Part shown: in pieces, positions 12,564-20,789 of the stretch | Numbering within the stretch: the first letter of the stretch is position 1 | Layout: each line of letters opens with the position of its first letter | Assembly (NCBI GenBank): GCA_910587175.1 | Contig: CAJULH010000029.1 | Location: 3,919-24,707 of the forward strand | From: Candidatus Gastranaerophilales bacterium | GTDB taxonomy: Bacteria; Cyanobacteriota; Vampirovibrionia; Gastranaerophilales; Gastranaerophilaceae | Direction: 5' to 3' | DNA: 20,789 nucleotides | Translations under genes and position numbers: made by a program | Notes under the pieces: model-generated | Databases searched by the model: none | What the model was told of the DNA's origin: nothing | Seen by the model: the letters and a program-made list of their open reading frames with translations, nothing else

Positions 12564-15176
12564 CTATTTTAAATTTAAAATAAGTTCATTGATTTTAGCC
12601 TCAGAAAGCTTTATTTCGGCAATTCTTGTCTTTGTGGCTTCAACTACATCTTTTGGTGCAGATGAAACAAACTTCGGATTGTTAATACGTCCTTCAAGAG
12701 ATTTCATTTCGTTTTCAAGTTTTTGGAGTTTTTTATTTTGTCGTGAAATTTCCTCTTCAATATCAATAACACCTTTAAGAGGAACTATTATTTTTGAATT
12801 TCCTACTACAATACTAGCTGATTGTTTATCAGCATCATCCGCAGATTTAAATTCAACATTATCAATCTTTGCAAGACGTTTTAAATAGGGTATTACATCC
12901 TCAAAAAGCTTTTCACCACCATCTATTTGTATATTAATTTTGGCTCCCGGTATTATATTAAATTCGCTTCGTATGTTTCTTAATGCGCGGATAGCCTCAA
13001 ACAGCGTTTCCATTTGATTTTTTGACTCGCTAAATTTAAATTTGTCTGAAAATTTTGGAAATTCTGAAAGCATGATGGCTTTTTTATCTTTATTTTGCGG
13101 TATTAATTGCCAGATTTTCTCTGTAATATGTGGCATTAAAGGATGTAAAAGTCTTAATGTCATATCAAGAACATAAACAAGAACAGCCTCGTTTTTCTCG
13201 ATTTTAGAAAGCTCTACATACCAATCACAGTACGAATTCCAGAAGAAATCATATAAAATTGATGCAACCTCACCTATTCTGTAATTTTGAATATTTTCAT
13301 TTACAAGTTTTATGGTTTCATTTAATTCATTCAAAATCCATTTGTCTGCCGCCGAAAATTTTTCGGGGTCTAATTTAAATTCATCATTATTTTTGGTTAA
13401 ATTCATTAGAACAAATCGGGAAGCATTCCAGATTTTATTTGCAAAATTTCTTCCATATTCAAATCTTTCATCTGAAAGCTTTATATCCTGCCCGCCATAT
13501 GTACAAAGACTTGCAAGAGTAAATCTTAATGCATCGCAGCCATATTTTTCTATAATTTCAACAGGGTCAATAGTATTACCCTTTGATTTAGACATTTTTT
13601 GACCATTTTCATCCCTAATGAGCCCGTGGATATACACGGTAGAAAATGGTGCCTTTCCTGTGAATTCAAGCCCCATCGTAATCATTCTGGCTACCCAGAA
13701 GAATATAATGTCAAAGCCCGTTACAAGAGTTGTTGTCGGGTAGAATTTTTTATAATCAGCACTTTCAGTATCCGGCCAACCCATTGTGGAAAATGGCCAT
13801 AATCCACTTGAAAACCAGGTATCAAGCACATCTGTATCCTGAGTATAATTTTCGGGGTCGGGGTTTTCCAAGGCAACAACCATTTCACCTGTTTTATTAT
13901 GATAATAGGCAGGAATTTGATGCCCCCACCAAAGTTGTCTTGAAATACACCAGTCGCGGATGTTTTCCATCCACATCAGATAGTTTTTCTCCCATCTCTT
14001 TGGAACAAATTCTATTCTGCCGTCTTTTACCGCTTCAATGGCAGGTTTTGCAAGAGGCTCCATTTTTACAAACCATTGTTCGGACAAAAGAGGCTCAATT
14101 GTTGTATTACACCTTTGACATTTGCCGACATTGTGTTCGTGGTCGGTGATTTTTACAAGAACTTCCTGGAGTTTTAACATTTCAACTGTGCGTTTTCTTG
14201 CTTCATATCTGTCTTTTCCATGGAGTTCTTCCGGCACTTCTCCGCGGGCAATCATTTTACCTTCTTCGTCAATCACTTTTATTGAAGGTAATTTATGACG
14301 TCTGCCTACTTCAAAATCATTGGGATCATGCGCCGGGGTAATTTTTAAGGCTCCAGTACCAAAAGTTTTGTCAACATATTCATCTGCAATAATAGGTATT
14401 TCTCTGCCGGTTAGCGGAATTATACATTTCTTTCCTATTAAATCTTTATATTTGTAATCGTTTGGATTAACAGCAACTGCAACATCGCCGAACATAGTTT
14501 CGGGACGCGTTGTAGCAATAACTATGGCACCCATTTCGTCTTTAAGCGGGTAAGAAATTTCCCATAAATGACCGGCTTCTGTTTCGTATTCAGTTTCAAT
14601 ATCAGAAATTGCGCTTTGACATCTGGGGCACCAATTTACGATATATGAGCCCTTATAAATCAGACCTTTGTTATACAAATCCACAAAAACTTTTTTTACA
14701 GCCTTGGAACAGCCTTCATCAAGGGTAAAGCGCTTTCTGGATAAATCAAAGCTGGCACCTAAAAGCTTACATTGTTCAAGAATTCTGTCTTTATGTTGAT
14801 TTGCCCAATCCCAGGTTACTTCAAGAAATTTCTCCCTGCCAAGGTCGTGGCGGGTTTTACCCTCTTTTGCAAGTTGTTTTTCAACAACATTCTGGGTTGC
14901 AATTCCCGCATGGTCGCATCCGGGCATCCAGAGTACTTCTTTTTGACACATCCTGTTATATCTTACAAGGATATCTTGCAAAGTCTCATCAAGTGCATGA
15001 CCCATATGTAAAATTCCTGTCACATTCGGAGGCGGTATAACAATCGAATACGCAGGCTTGCAGGATGTATTATCTGCACGGAAGAAAGAATTATCCTCCC
15101 AAAATTTATACATTTCATTTTCGCATTCTCTTGCTTCATATGTTGTAGAAAGGTTTTGAATATCAGAGTTAGCCAT
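12564..15176 (-). CDS. valS: Valine--tRNA ligase
   Basis: ValS charges tRNA-Val and hydrolyses mischarged Thr-tRNA-Val. At 870 residues it is full length. PPPNVTGILHMGH with the HIGH-type HMGH is at 57-60, and the editing domain begins near TTRPETMFGD (~222-231). Zn-type pairs CPRC (183-186) and CQRC (353-356) are present, DWCISRQLWWGHQIP is at about 408-422, and KMSKS at 527-531. The C-terminal ~70 residues form the ValS-specific coiled coil. The start at 15176 (MANSDIQ) is chosen because AGGA sits five bases upstream; the ATG at 15188 would absorb that site. No T-box leader is seen in the 123-base region shared with the divergent tolC-like gene. Confidence 0.97.
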   Translation of the reverse strand: MANSDIQNLSTTYEARECENEMYKFWEDNSFFRADNTSCKPAYSIVIPPPNVTGILHMGHALDETLQDILVRYNRMCQKEVLWMPGCDHAGIATQNVVEKQLAKEGKTRHDLGREKFLEVTWDWANQHKDRILEQCKLLGASFDLSRKRFTLDEGCSKAVKKVFVDLYNKGLIYKGSYIVNWCPRCQSAISDIETEYETEAGHLWEISYPLKDEMGAIVIATTRPETMFGDVAVAVNPNDYKYKDLIGKKCIIPLTGREIPIIADEYVDKTFGTGALKITPAHDPNDFEVGRRHKLPSIKVIDEEGKMIARGEVPEELHGKDRYEARKRTVEMLKLQEVLVKITDHEHNVGKCQRCNTTIEPLLSEQWFVKMEPLAKPAIEAVKDGRIEFVPKRWEKNYLMWMENIRDWCISRQLWWGHQIPAYYHNKTGEMVVALENPDPENYTQDTDVLDTWFSSGLWPFSTMGWPDTESADYKKFYPTTTLVTGFDIIFFWVARMITMGLEFTGKAPFSTVYIHGLIRDENGQKMSKSKGNTIDPVEIIEKYGCDALRFTLASLCTYGGQDIKLSDERFEYGRNFANKIWNASRFVLMNLTKNNDEFKLDPEKFSAADKWILNELNETIKLVNENIQNYRIGEVASILYDFFWNSYCDWYVELSKIEKNEAVLVYVLDMTLRLLHPLMPHITEKIWQLIPQNKDKKAIMLSEFPKFSDKFKFSESKNQMETLFEAIRALRNIRSEFNIIPGAKINIQIDGGEKLFEDVIPYLKRLAKIDNVEFKSADDADKQSASIVVGNSKIIVPLKGVIDIEEEISRQNKKLQKLENEMKSLEGRINNPKFVSSAPKDVVEATKTRIAEIKLSEAKINELILNLK

Positions 15177-15299
15177 AAATATCCTCATTGATGCTGTTTA
15201 ATAATTACAAAATATAAAATACCATAAAAGTATTAGCCTATAAAGTATTATCCATGGAGTGTATTATTTTTTGATAAAAATTTTACTACTCTTTTAGGT

Positions 15300-16745
15300 A
15301 TGAAAAGATGGGTAATTACAGCTTTTTTAAGTATAATATTATGCCTTTTGAATTTAACGGCATATGCCCATAAACATATAACTGAAACTGATGATTTAAA
15401 TTTTTCACTTGATGCCTATTGTAAAGACTGTAAAGACACTAAAGCAGATGTTGATACAGAGATTATAGAGCATTTCAAAGAAGAACCGGTTTTTGTAAGT
15501 CTTGATGAGTGTATAGGCATTGCACTTTTAAATAATTTCAATATTAAGATTGCAAATGCTGATTATGTAAGTGCAAAATGGGATTATAGAAATGCATTGG
15601 CGCAATTTTTACCGGAAGTGAATTTTGAAGGCTACAGCATATATTACAAAGGTCAGGTTCTTGTAGGTGGAGTAGTGCCAGACCATGTAGAGGAACTGGC
15701 GCTTTCAGGCACATTGCGCGTAACACATGATTTAACACAGGGCGGTGCACAGATTTTTGAAGCAAAAGCGAAAAAGCTCACTGCCAGGGCAAATTTAAAT
15801 AATCTGGACTATACAAAAGACATGGCGATTCTGGAAACAGCAAAAGATTATTATGAATTATTAAGAGCAAAAATAAGTATCGAAATACATCTGAAGAATT
15901 TGTACGAAAGAACAGCACAGCTGAAGCTGACACAAACACTTATGGAGGCGGGACTTGGAACCAGATTTGACGTAGTCCGTTCCAAAGGCGAGCAGGCACT
16001 TGCAGAACAGAATTTCATGGCGGCATTAAATAATTTCAGAACAGCCCAGGCAAAATTGGCAAATATTATGGGGATAGAAGTAAATACCCATCTTTTTCCG
16101 ATTGAAATAGAGGTAAATCCATTTATTCTTGTGGATGAAAAACTTTCTACAGAGGAGCTTTTCAAAATAGCGGAATTTTCAAGAGATGATGTAAAATCGC
16201 TCGAAGCACAAATAAAATCATTAAAGCAGGAAAAAAATAAAATATATACCGAATTTGTACCAAAGCCAAGAATACTTTATCAAGGACAGTTTCAGGGTAC
16301 AGCAAGGGTGGGTGTCTACCCAAACAATGTAGTTGGGGCGTATTTAGATGTTCCTGTAGGTTCAAGACTTGGCGCCGGAACAATTACAAAGGCAAAAAGC
16401 ATGCAGGCGCAGATAGATAGCGCTTCATATAATCTTGAGCAGCTATTAAGAAATATCAAAGAAAATATAATTTCTAATTATTACAGGGCGCAAATTTTAA
16501 AAGAAAGAATAGAAATAGCAAGAAGACAAGTTGAATACGCTTCAGATAGTGTGCGCCTGGCTGAGTTGAGACTGGATGCCGGTGAAGGAATATTAATTGA
16601 CGTTATTCAGGCGCAAACAATAAAGAATAATGCCAGAATTGAGTTATTAAGTACAATTGTTGACTACAATATCAATCAAATCCAGCTTTTATATGACAAC
16701 GGCACAATTTCTTATGAAAATATTGTCAAAAATTATAATCCTTAA
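15300..16745 (+). CDS. TolC family outer-membrane channel protein
   Basis: 481 residues with a signal peptide (MKRWVITAFLSIILCLLNLTAYA). Two tandem outer-membrane efflux protein (OEP) halves follow. The first starts at VSLDECIGIALLNNFNIKIANADYVSAKWDYRNALAQFLPEV in family style, and the second at LSTEELFKIAEFSRDDVKSLEAQIKSLKQEKN. Long heptad helices and the late RLAELRLDAGEGILIDVIQAQ correspond to the periplasmic coiled coil. It would form a trimeric beta-barrel exit duct for a type I secretion or efflux pump. No RND, ABC or membrane-fusion partner is adjacent, so the exported substrate is unknown. The ribosome site is poor (AGG one base before the ATG). Confidence 0.92.
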   Translation: MKRWVITAFLSIILCLLNLTAYAHKHITETDDLNFSLDAYCKDCKDTKADVDTEIIEHFKEEPVFVSLDECIGIALLNNFNIKIANADYVSAKWDYRNALAQFLPEVNFEGYSIYYKGQVLVGGVVPDHVEELALSGTLRVTHDLTQGGAQIFEAKAKKLTARANLNNLDYTKDMAILETAKDYYELLRAKISIEIHLKNLYERTAQLKLTQTLMEAGLGTRFDVVRSKGEQALAEQNFMAALNNFRTAQAKLANIMGIEVNTHLFPIEIEVNPFILVDEKLSTEELFKIAEFSRDDVKSLEAQIKSLKQEKNKIYTEFVPKPRILYQGQFQGTARVGVYPNNVVGAYLDVPVGSRLGAGTITKAKSMQAQIDSASYNLEQLLRNIKENIISNYYRAQILKERIEIARRQVEYASDSVRLAELRLDAGEGILIDVIQAQTIKNNARIELLSTIVDYNINQIQLLYDNGTISYENIVKNYNP

Positions 16746-16782
16746 TAAATATGCAATATAAATTTTAAGTTTTAATGCCAGC

Positions 16783-16807
16783 AAAAGCTCCTGTTTTCAA
16801 AGCTTTT
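16783..16807 (+). terminator. Weak hairpin after tolC-like gene
   Basis: AAAAGCT (16783-16789) pairs with AGCTTTT (16801-16807) around an 11-base loop, 38 bases after the stop. It is not followed by a T run, so termination here is uncertain. Confidence 0.3.
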
Positions 16808-16824
16808 CAAAAAATTGCCATAAT

Positions 16825-16874
16825 TTTTGTAAAGTTTTGTAAAATATATCAACAATATTGAAATCGTATATACT
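16825..16874 (+). promoter_or_regulatory. Promoter region of the EF-hand/coiled-coil gene
   Basis: Two -10 candidates are present: TAAAAT (16840-16845) and TATACT (16869-16874). The first overlaps a tandem 10-base direct repeat of TTTTGTAAA (16825-16833 and 16835-16843), one helical turn apart. Leaders would be about 73 or 44 bases. A good AAGGA site (16913-16917) precedes the ATG by seven bases. Confidence 0.4.
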
Positions 16875-16924
16875 CAAATGTTTTTATTAATATGTAAGTA
16901 ATCCAGAAGTGAAAGGATATTAAA

Positions 16925-18493
16925 ATGGCTTTAATTGACACTATTCAAACCCAGTATGTAACCCTTGCAACACAATACGGCAACGGACAAGCTGAAGGTT
17001 ATAACGGATATACTGTAAACGGTAATGAAGTTTTATTCCAAGAAGCTAACGGCGGCGAAGGTTTCACTGTTAACATTGATGAATTACAGTTAAGCGAAGC
17101 AGAAATGGCAGAACTAAAAGCTGCACAAGCTACCAAAGAAACAACAGCTGCTAAAGAAACTGAAGAAACCGGAAGTACAGCAGAAATAGAAGAAAGAATT
17201 GCAAACCTGGAAGCAGAAAAAGAAGCTAAAATGGCTGATATGGAAGCAATCGAAGCACAAATTCAGGAACTTGCTGAAGATATTGAAGAAAAAATTGCAA
17301 CTGCAGCAAAAGTTCAGGAAGCTAAAGTTGAAGAACACAAAGAAGAAGTTCAAAAAGCCATTGAAAACAACGTTGCACAATATATCTCAGATAAAAAAGC
17401 CGGTAAACAGGTTACACAAGATGACTTACAGTCTAATATCAACGCATCACTTGCCGGTCTTGGAGGTATTGCTGATGTAGTATCTAACTTGTTTGTTGCA
17501 AACAGCGAACTCAATGTATTAGATACCCAGCTTGGACTATTGAGCGATATGGCTAATGATATTTCATCTATCGATACACAAATTGCAACAGAAAACACTA
17601 ATCTTGAAGCTGCTAAAGCAGCTGAAGAAGCCGCAAAATCAGAATCAAGATGCTGCGACCCTATTGGTTTCACCGATGCTGAAGGAAATACCTTTGACTT
17701 TGTAGTTATGGATGAAGATGGCTTCAATACAACTTCAGATTTCCTTGGTGCAGAGGGACAATGGGATGCAATGAAAGCTCTCGATACTACAGGCGCTGAA
17801 GATGGCGGTGCTGACGGTAAGGTTACTATTGATGAATTAAGAACCGCAGGCATTGGTCTTGTAATGAACGGCAAAGATGGCAATAAAGAGATTATGGATG
17901 CTGATAAAATTGCTGAAATGTTTGGCGATGACTTTACAATCGACCTGAATTCATACAATAACGGTGGCGAACACGATGCAGTAAGCGCTGGCGACCATGA
18001 TGGTGACGGTGTAGCTGACCAGAATTTACTTGGTACGTTCACAGTATCCGGCAGCAAAAACCTGGGCGCTGACAACACAGCAAAAGGATATAACACACTT
18101 GATGACCAAGATTGGCTAACTGAAAATTACGGACTTGAAGCTGACGTTCTTGATGAAAATGGCGAAGTTGCAGCAACTGCTCAAGAAGTTGGCGAAGAAA
18201 CAAGCGATGAATTAGCAACTCATATGGAATTTATCGAACAATACAAAGAAAAAGCTGAACAATTAAGAACAGATTTAGAAAACCAATGGGCATTATATAA
18301 CCTTGATACAGAACTTCTCGAATTAATTGATAATTCAGCAGCTCAAGTAGCTGAAGCAGAAACTGCAGAAGTAGATGCAGAAATCGAAGCCGAACAGCAG
18401 GGAGAAGTTGCTGAAACTGAAGAAGTTCCTGAAAACAATGAAGGCGACGACGAAGACCCTGAAGCCCTTAAAAAAGAACCAGAAGAAGTATAA
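16925..18493 (+). CDS. Acidic coiled-coil protein with EF-hand-like calcium loops, unknown function
   Basis: 522 residues, very acidic, with no signal peptide at the N-terminus (MALIDTIQTQYV). Residues ~1-55 form a small Gly/Asn-rich domain, ~85-150 and ~190-240 are heptad-type coiled coil, and ~245-400 carries calcium-loop motifs. The best is D293-E304 (DGGADGKVTIDE), which fits the 12-residue EF loop at positions 1, 5, 6, 8 and 12. DHDGDGVAD at 357-365 is a second DxDxDG loop, and NGKDGNKE near 315-322 may be another. A Cys pair (C243, C244) starts the domain. Another helix at ~430-470 is followed by a disordered Glu-rich tail. The strong ribosome site, its own terminator and Ala/Glu-optimised codons suggest high expression. 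Family not recognised; a structural or calcium-responsive surface or scaffold role is only a guess. Confidence 0.8.
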   Translation: MALIDTIQTQYVTLATQYGNGQAEGYNGYTVNGNEVLFQEANGGEGFTVNIDELQLSEAEMAELKAAQATKETTAAKETEETGSTAEIEERIANLEAEKEAKMADMEAIEAQIQELAEDIEEKIATAAKVQEAKVEEHKEEVQKAIENNVAQYISDKKAGKQVTQDDLQSNINASLAGLGGIADVVSNLFVANSELNVLDTQLGLLSDMANDISSIDTQIATENTNLEAAKAAEEAAKSESRCCDPIGFTDAEGNTFDFVVMDEDGFNTTSDFLGAEGQWDAMKALDTTGAEDGGADGKVTIDELRTAGIGLVMNGKDGNKEIMDADKIAEMFGDDFTIDLNSYNNGGEHDAVSAGDHDGDGVADQNLLGTFTVSGSKNLGADNTAKGYNTLDDQDWLTENYGLEADVLDENGEVAATAQEVGEETSDELATHMEFIEQYKEKAEQLRTDLENQWALYNLDTELLELIDNSAAQVAEAETAEVDAEIEAEQQGEVAETEEVPENNEGDDEDPEALKKEPEEV

Positions 18494-18519
18494 TTTAAAA
18501 AAGAGATGGAATAAAAAAC

Positions 18520-18546
18520 AAAAACGCCCTAACAAAGGGCGTTTTT
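18520..18546 (+). terminator. Intrinsic terminator of the EF-hand/coiled-coil gene
   Basis: Ten-base perfect stem AAAAACGCCC (18520-18529) with GGGCGTTTTT (18537-18546) and a seven-base loop. The 3' T run doubles as the beginning of the -35 element of the next promoter. Confidence 0.9.
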
Positions 18547-18573
18547 GAGTAATCATATAAATTGTGATATACT
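18545..18573 (+). promoter_or_regulatory. Promoter of the GH3 gene
   Basis: TTGAGT (18545-18550), a 17-base spacer and TATACT (18568-18573). It overlaps the last two bases of the preceding terminator. Start predicted near 18580, with an AGGA site before the ATG at 18603. Confidence 0.7.
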
Positions 18574-18602
18574 AAAGAAATATAGTTTGGTTTAGGATTA
18601 TT

Positions 18603-19697
18603 ATGAAAAAAATATTACTTTTACTACTTTGTGCCGTATTTTCTGCCTTTATACCTGTATTTAGTGCCGATGCATCGTTAGATGAGATGATAGGGCAGAT
18701 GATAATACTTGGTTTTAATGGTAATAGAGATTCTTCGCGCGGTTTTAAAGACATCATTAAAGATTTAAACGATGGAAAAATTTCCGGTGTTATATTTTTT
18801 GAAGATAATATTAAAAATCCTGAAAACCTGTATGAAATGACAGAAAAAATATATAAAACGAGAATGCAGACACGCCCATTTATTGCAGTAGATATGGAGG
18901 GCGGATATATTCAAAGATTAAACTCCCAAAATGGTTTTACGGATTTTCCTTCAGCTCTTGAAATTGCAAAAGAAAATAATTCCAAAAAGGCTGGAGAAGT
19001 TTACTCAAATATGGCAGATGTGCTCTCGTCTAAACTATTTAATTTAAATTTTGCACCATGTGTAGATTTAGATATAAATGAAAATTCTATATTGCATCAA
19101 AAACAAAGAAGTTATTCCGGTGATCCTGCCAAAGTAAGTATTTTTGCAGATGAATTTATTAAGGCACATTATGATAAAAATATAATCACCACACTTAAGC
19201 ATTTTCCTGGTCATGGCAGTGTTTCAGGTGATACTCATTTAAATTTTACTGATGCAACAGAGACTTACAAAGATATTGAACTTACACCTTATGAAGATTT
19301 AATGTTTAAGAATGATTTGCAGATGGTTATGGTTTCTCATATTTTCAACAAAAATCTGGATGAAATCTACCCTGCATCGCTTTCGTATGATACCGTAAGC
19401 GGTCTTTTAAGGCGTGAAATGGGGTACAAAGGTGTGGTTATCACAGATGACCTTGATATGGGCGCCATCAGGCAAAATTTTGACCTTGAAGAAACTGTGA
19501 TTCAGGCGATAAATGCCGGAAATGATATTCTTCTTTTTTCAAACAGAAAACATCATAATCCAAATTTAGCAGATGATATAAACAAAATCATAAAAAATGC
19601 AATTTTAGAAGGGCTGATTGAGCCTTCAAGAATTCAACAATCGTATGAGAGAATTATAAAATTAAAACAAACTCTGGTTACCAGCGAAAAGAAATAA
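18603..19697 (+). CDS. Exported glycoside hydrolase family 3, NagZ-like beta-N-acetylhexosaminidase
   Basis: 364 residues: a signal peptide (MKKILLLLLCAVFSAFIPVFSADA), then a single GH3 TIM-barrel domain. AVDMEGGYIQRL at about 95-106 is the substrate loop. KHFPGHGSVSGDTH at 199-212 is the NagZ signature that contains the Asp-His acid/base pair, and ITDDLDMGAI at 280-289 carries the catalytic Asp nucleophile. NagZ enzymes remove beta-linked GlcNAc from muropeptides during peptidoglycan recycling. E. coli NagZ is cytosolic, whereas the signal peptide here points to a periplasmic or secreted enzyme, closer in location to the Bacillus form, although the Bacillus C-terminal domain is absent. It is transcribed alone from its own promoter. 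Confidence 0.9.
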   Translation: MKKILLLLLCAVFSAFIPVFSADASLDEMIGQMIILGFNGNRDSSRGFKDIIKDLNDGKISGVIFFEDNIKNPENLYEMTEKIYKTRMQTRPFIAVDMEGGYIQRLNSQNGFTDFPSALEIAKENNSKKAGEVYSNMADVLSSKLFNLNFAPCVDLDINENSILHQKQRSYSGDPAKVSIFADEFIKAHYDKNIITTLKHFPGHGSVSGDTHLNFTDATETYKDIELTPYEDLMFKNDLQMVMVSHIFNKNLDEIYPASLSYDTVSGLLRREMGYKGVVITDDLDMGAIRQNFDLEETVIQAINAGNDILLFSNRKHHNPNLADDINKIIKNAILEGLIEPSRIQQSYERIIKLKQTLVTSEKK

Positions 19698-19735
19698 ATT
19701 TTTGTTGCGTATTTATAAATGAGTATTCAAGATAC

Positions 19736-19774
19736 AAAAATTCCCGCTAAATTTATGTTTAAGCGGGAATTTTT
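19736..19774. terminator. Bidirectional terminator between GH3 and GGGtGRT genes
   Basis: A 13-bp perfect stem (19736-19748 with 19762-19774) with core TTCCCGCT/AGCGGGAA and an A/T tract on each flank. It serves both convergent genes, 38 bases past the GH3 stop and 24 bases past the GGGtGRT stop. Confidence 0.9.
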
Positions 19775-19797
19775 GCTATTGATTGAAAAATACTTTT

Positions 19798-20789
19798 CTA
19801 TTTTGAAGCATTTTCTACGGCTACAGCAACGGCAACGGTTGCACCAACCATTGGGTTGTTGCCCATACCGATAACGCCCATCATTTCAACGTGCGCAGGA
19901 ACGGAAGAAGAACCTGCAAATTGAGCGTCACCATGCATTCTGCCCATAGTATCAGTCATACCGTAAGAAGCAGGACCGGCAGCCATATTGTCAGGGTGCA
20001 GAGTTCTGCCTGTACCACCACCAGATGCTACAGAGAAGTATTTTCTGCCATTTTCATAACACCATTTTTTATATGTGCCTGCAACAGGGTGCTGGAATCT
20101 TGTCGGGTTGGTTGAGTTACCTGTAATTGAAACATCAACGCCTTCAGAAATCATAATAGCTACACCTTCTGAAACATCATCAGCACCGTAAACTTTAACT
20201 TTTGCTTTTTCGCCATTTGAAAAAGGAGTTTCTTTAATAACGTTTAATTTACCTGTTTTGTAGTCATATTGGGTTTCAACATGGGTAAATCCGTTGATTC
20301 TTGAAATAATATAAGCAGCATCTTTTCCAAGACCGTTTAAGATAACCCTCAAAGGCTCTTTTCTAACTTTATTAGCATTTCTTGCAATACCAATAGCACC
20401 TTCAGCTGCAGCAAAAGATTCATGCCCTGCTAAAAAGCAGAAACACTTTGTTTCTTCTCTTAAAAGCATAGCACCGAGGTTACCATGACCAATACCCACT
20501 TTTCTTGTATCGCCAACTGAACCCGGAACTGCAAAAGCCTGTAAACCCAAGCCAATAGCTTCGGCAGCATCAGCAGCAGATTTACATCCTTTTTTAATAG
20601 CAATTGCACAACCCAGAGTATATGCCCAAACAGCATTTTCAAACGCAATAGGCTGAATGCCTTTTACTATTTCTTCAACATTTATTCCCTTAGAAAGACA
20701 AAGTTCTTGCACTTCTTCCAGGGATTTAAAACCGTATTCGGCTAAAACTTTATCAAGCTTTGCCTGACGTCTGTCTTGTCCTTCAAATT
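19798..20789 (-). CDS. GGGtGRT family protein (5' truncated by window)
   Basis: The 3' 330 codons of a gene whose start lies beyond the right edge; the frame is open from 20787 and reads FEGQDRRQAK at the edge. It carries the name-giving motif SVASGGGTGRTLHPDNMAAG, then GPASYGMTDTMGRMHGDAQF and NPMVGATVAVAVAVENASK at the C-terminus. Other conserved blocks are GIQPIAFENAVWAYTLG, LGHGNLGAMLLREET-like IGHGNLGAMLLREET, and VSITGNSTNPTRFQHPVAG. The GGGtGRT family (PF14057) is highly conserved among anaerobes, but its activity is not known to me. The Gly-rich motif suggests binding of a phosphorylated ligand, which is inference. The first in-frame GTG inside the window (20712) is not a plausible start. 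Confidence 0.93.
   Translation of the reverse strand, partial: FEGQDRRQAKLDKVLAEYGFKSLEEVQELCLSKGINVEEIVKGIQPIAFENAVWAYTLGCAIAIKKGCKSAADAAEAIGLGLQAFAVPGSVGDTRKVGIGHGNLGAMLLREETKCFCFLAGHESFAAAEGAIGIARNANKVRKEPLRVILNGLGKDAAYIISRINGFTHVETQYDYKTGKLNVIKETPFSNGEKAKVKVYGADDVSEGVAIMISEGVDVSITGNSTNPTRFQHPVAGTYKKWCYENGRKYFSVASGGGTGRTLHPDNMAAGPASYGMTDTMGRMHGDAQFAGSSSVPAHVEMMGVIGMGNNPMVGATVAVAVAVENASK

Noticed and set aside
13730..14149. Plus-strand reading frame inside valS
   Set aside because: It overlaps conserved ValS motifs on the other strand and has no recognisable protein features.
15177..15299. Possible T-box leader for valS, and attenuator for ilvC
   Set aside because: Neither short AT-rich leader contains a T-box core sequence, a specifier-type stem or an antiterminator/terminator pair.
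17350..18096. 248-codon minus-strand reading frame
   Set aside because: Antisense shadow of the EF-hand/coiled-coil gene, with Ser/Pro-rich nonsense composition and no initiation signal.

Overview
This is an AT-rich chromosomal segment from a diderm (Gram-negative-type) bacterium. It encodes two outer-membrane systems (an MlaA-type protein and a TolC-type channel), several signal-peptide proteins, and housekeeping genes (mnmA, valS, ilvC, three tRNAs). It also carries families common in gut anaerobes: a DUF815 ATPase, an OadG-like subunit, a YhcH/YjgK protein and a GGGtGRT protein. The mix of outer-membrane proteins with Firmicutes-like housekeeping families, low GC and short intergenic gaps suggests a gut Melainabacteria/Gastranaerophilales-type organism. 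That placement is inferred from gene content only. No phage, transposon, CRISPR array or integration site was seen.

Layout. Positions 3-1055 hold the 3' part of a large low-complexity, probably surface-exposed protein with nested Ser/Thr/Pro repeats. It converges on mnmA (minus strand). mnmA diverges, across a shared 80-base promoter region, from a small unknown gene and a uridine-kinase-like gene. Both of those plus-strand genes appear to have leaderless mRNAs. A tRNA-Gln(TTG) with a near-consensus promoter follows, and converges on a 752-residue MlaA-alpha/beta-hydrolase fusion. Next on the minus strand are a Gdx/SugE exporter, tRNA-Leu(CAG), a YhcH family gene and ilvC. ilvC diverges from the DUF815 ATPase and OadG-like genes. 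A TPR-glycosyltransferase gene and tRNA-Lys(TTT) lie on the minus strand. A small Cys-rich exported protein follows on the plus strand, converging on valS. valS diverges from a tolC-like gene. Downstream are a large acidic EF-hand/coiled-coil protein of unknown role, a secreted GH3 enzyme, and a truncated GGGtGRT gene running off the right edge.

The genes are mostly single transcription units rather than operons. Nearly every convergent junction has a strong hairpin that could serve both strands. The most noteworthy items are the MlaA-hydrolase fusion, the MnmA that lacks the second catalytic cysteine of the E. coli type, the EF-hand/coiled-coil protein, the three 23-residue SRG repeats in the first protein, and the leaderless-promoter geometry. 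I did not find a convincing multi-gene novel system.
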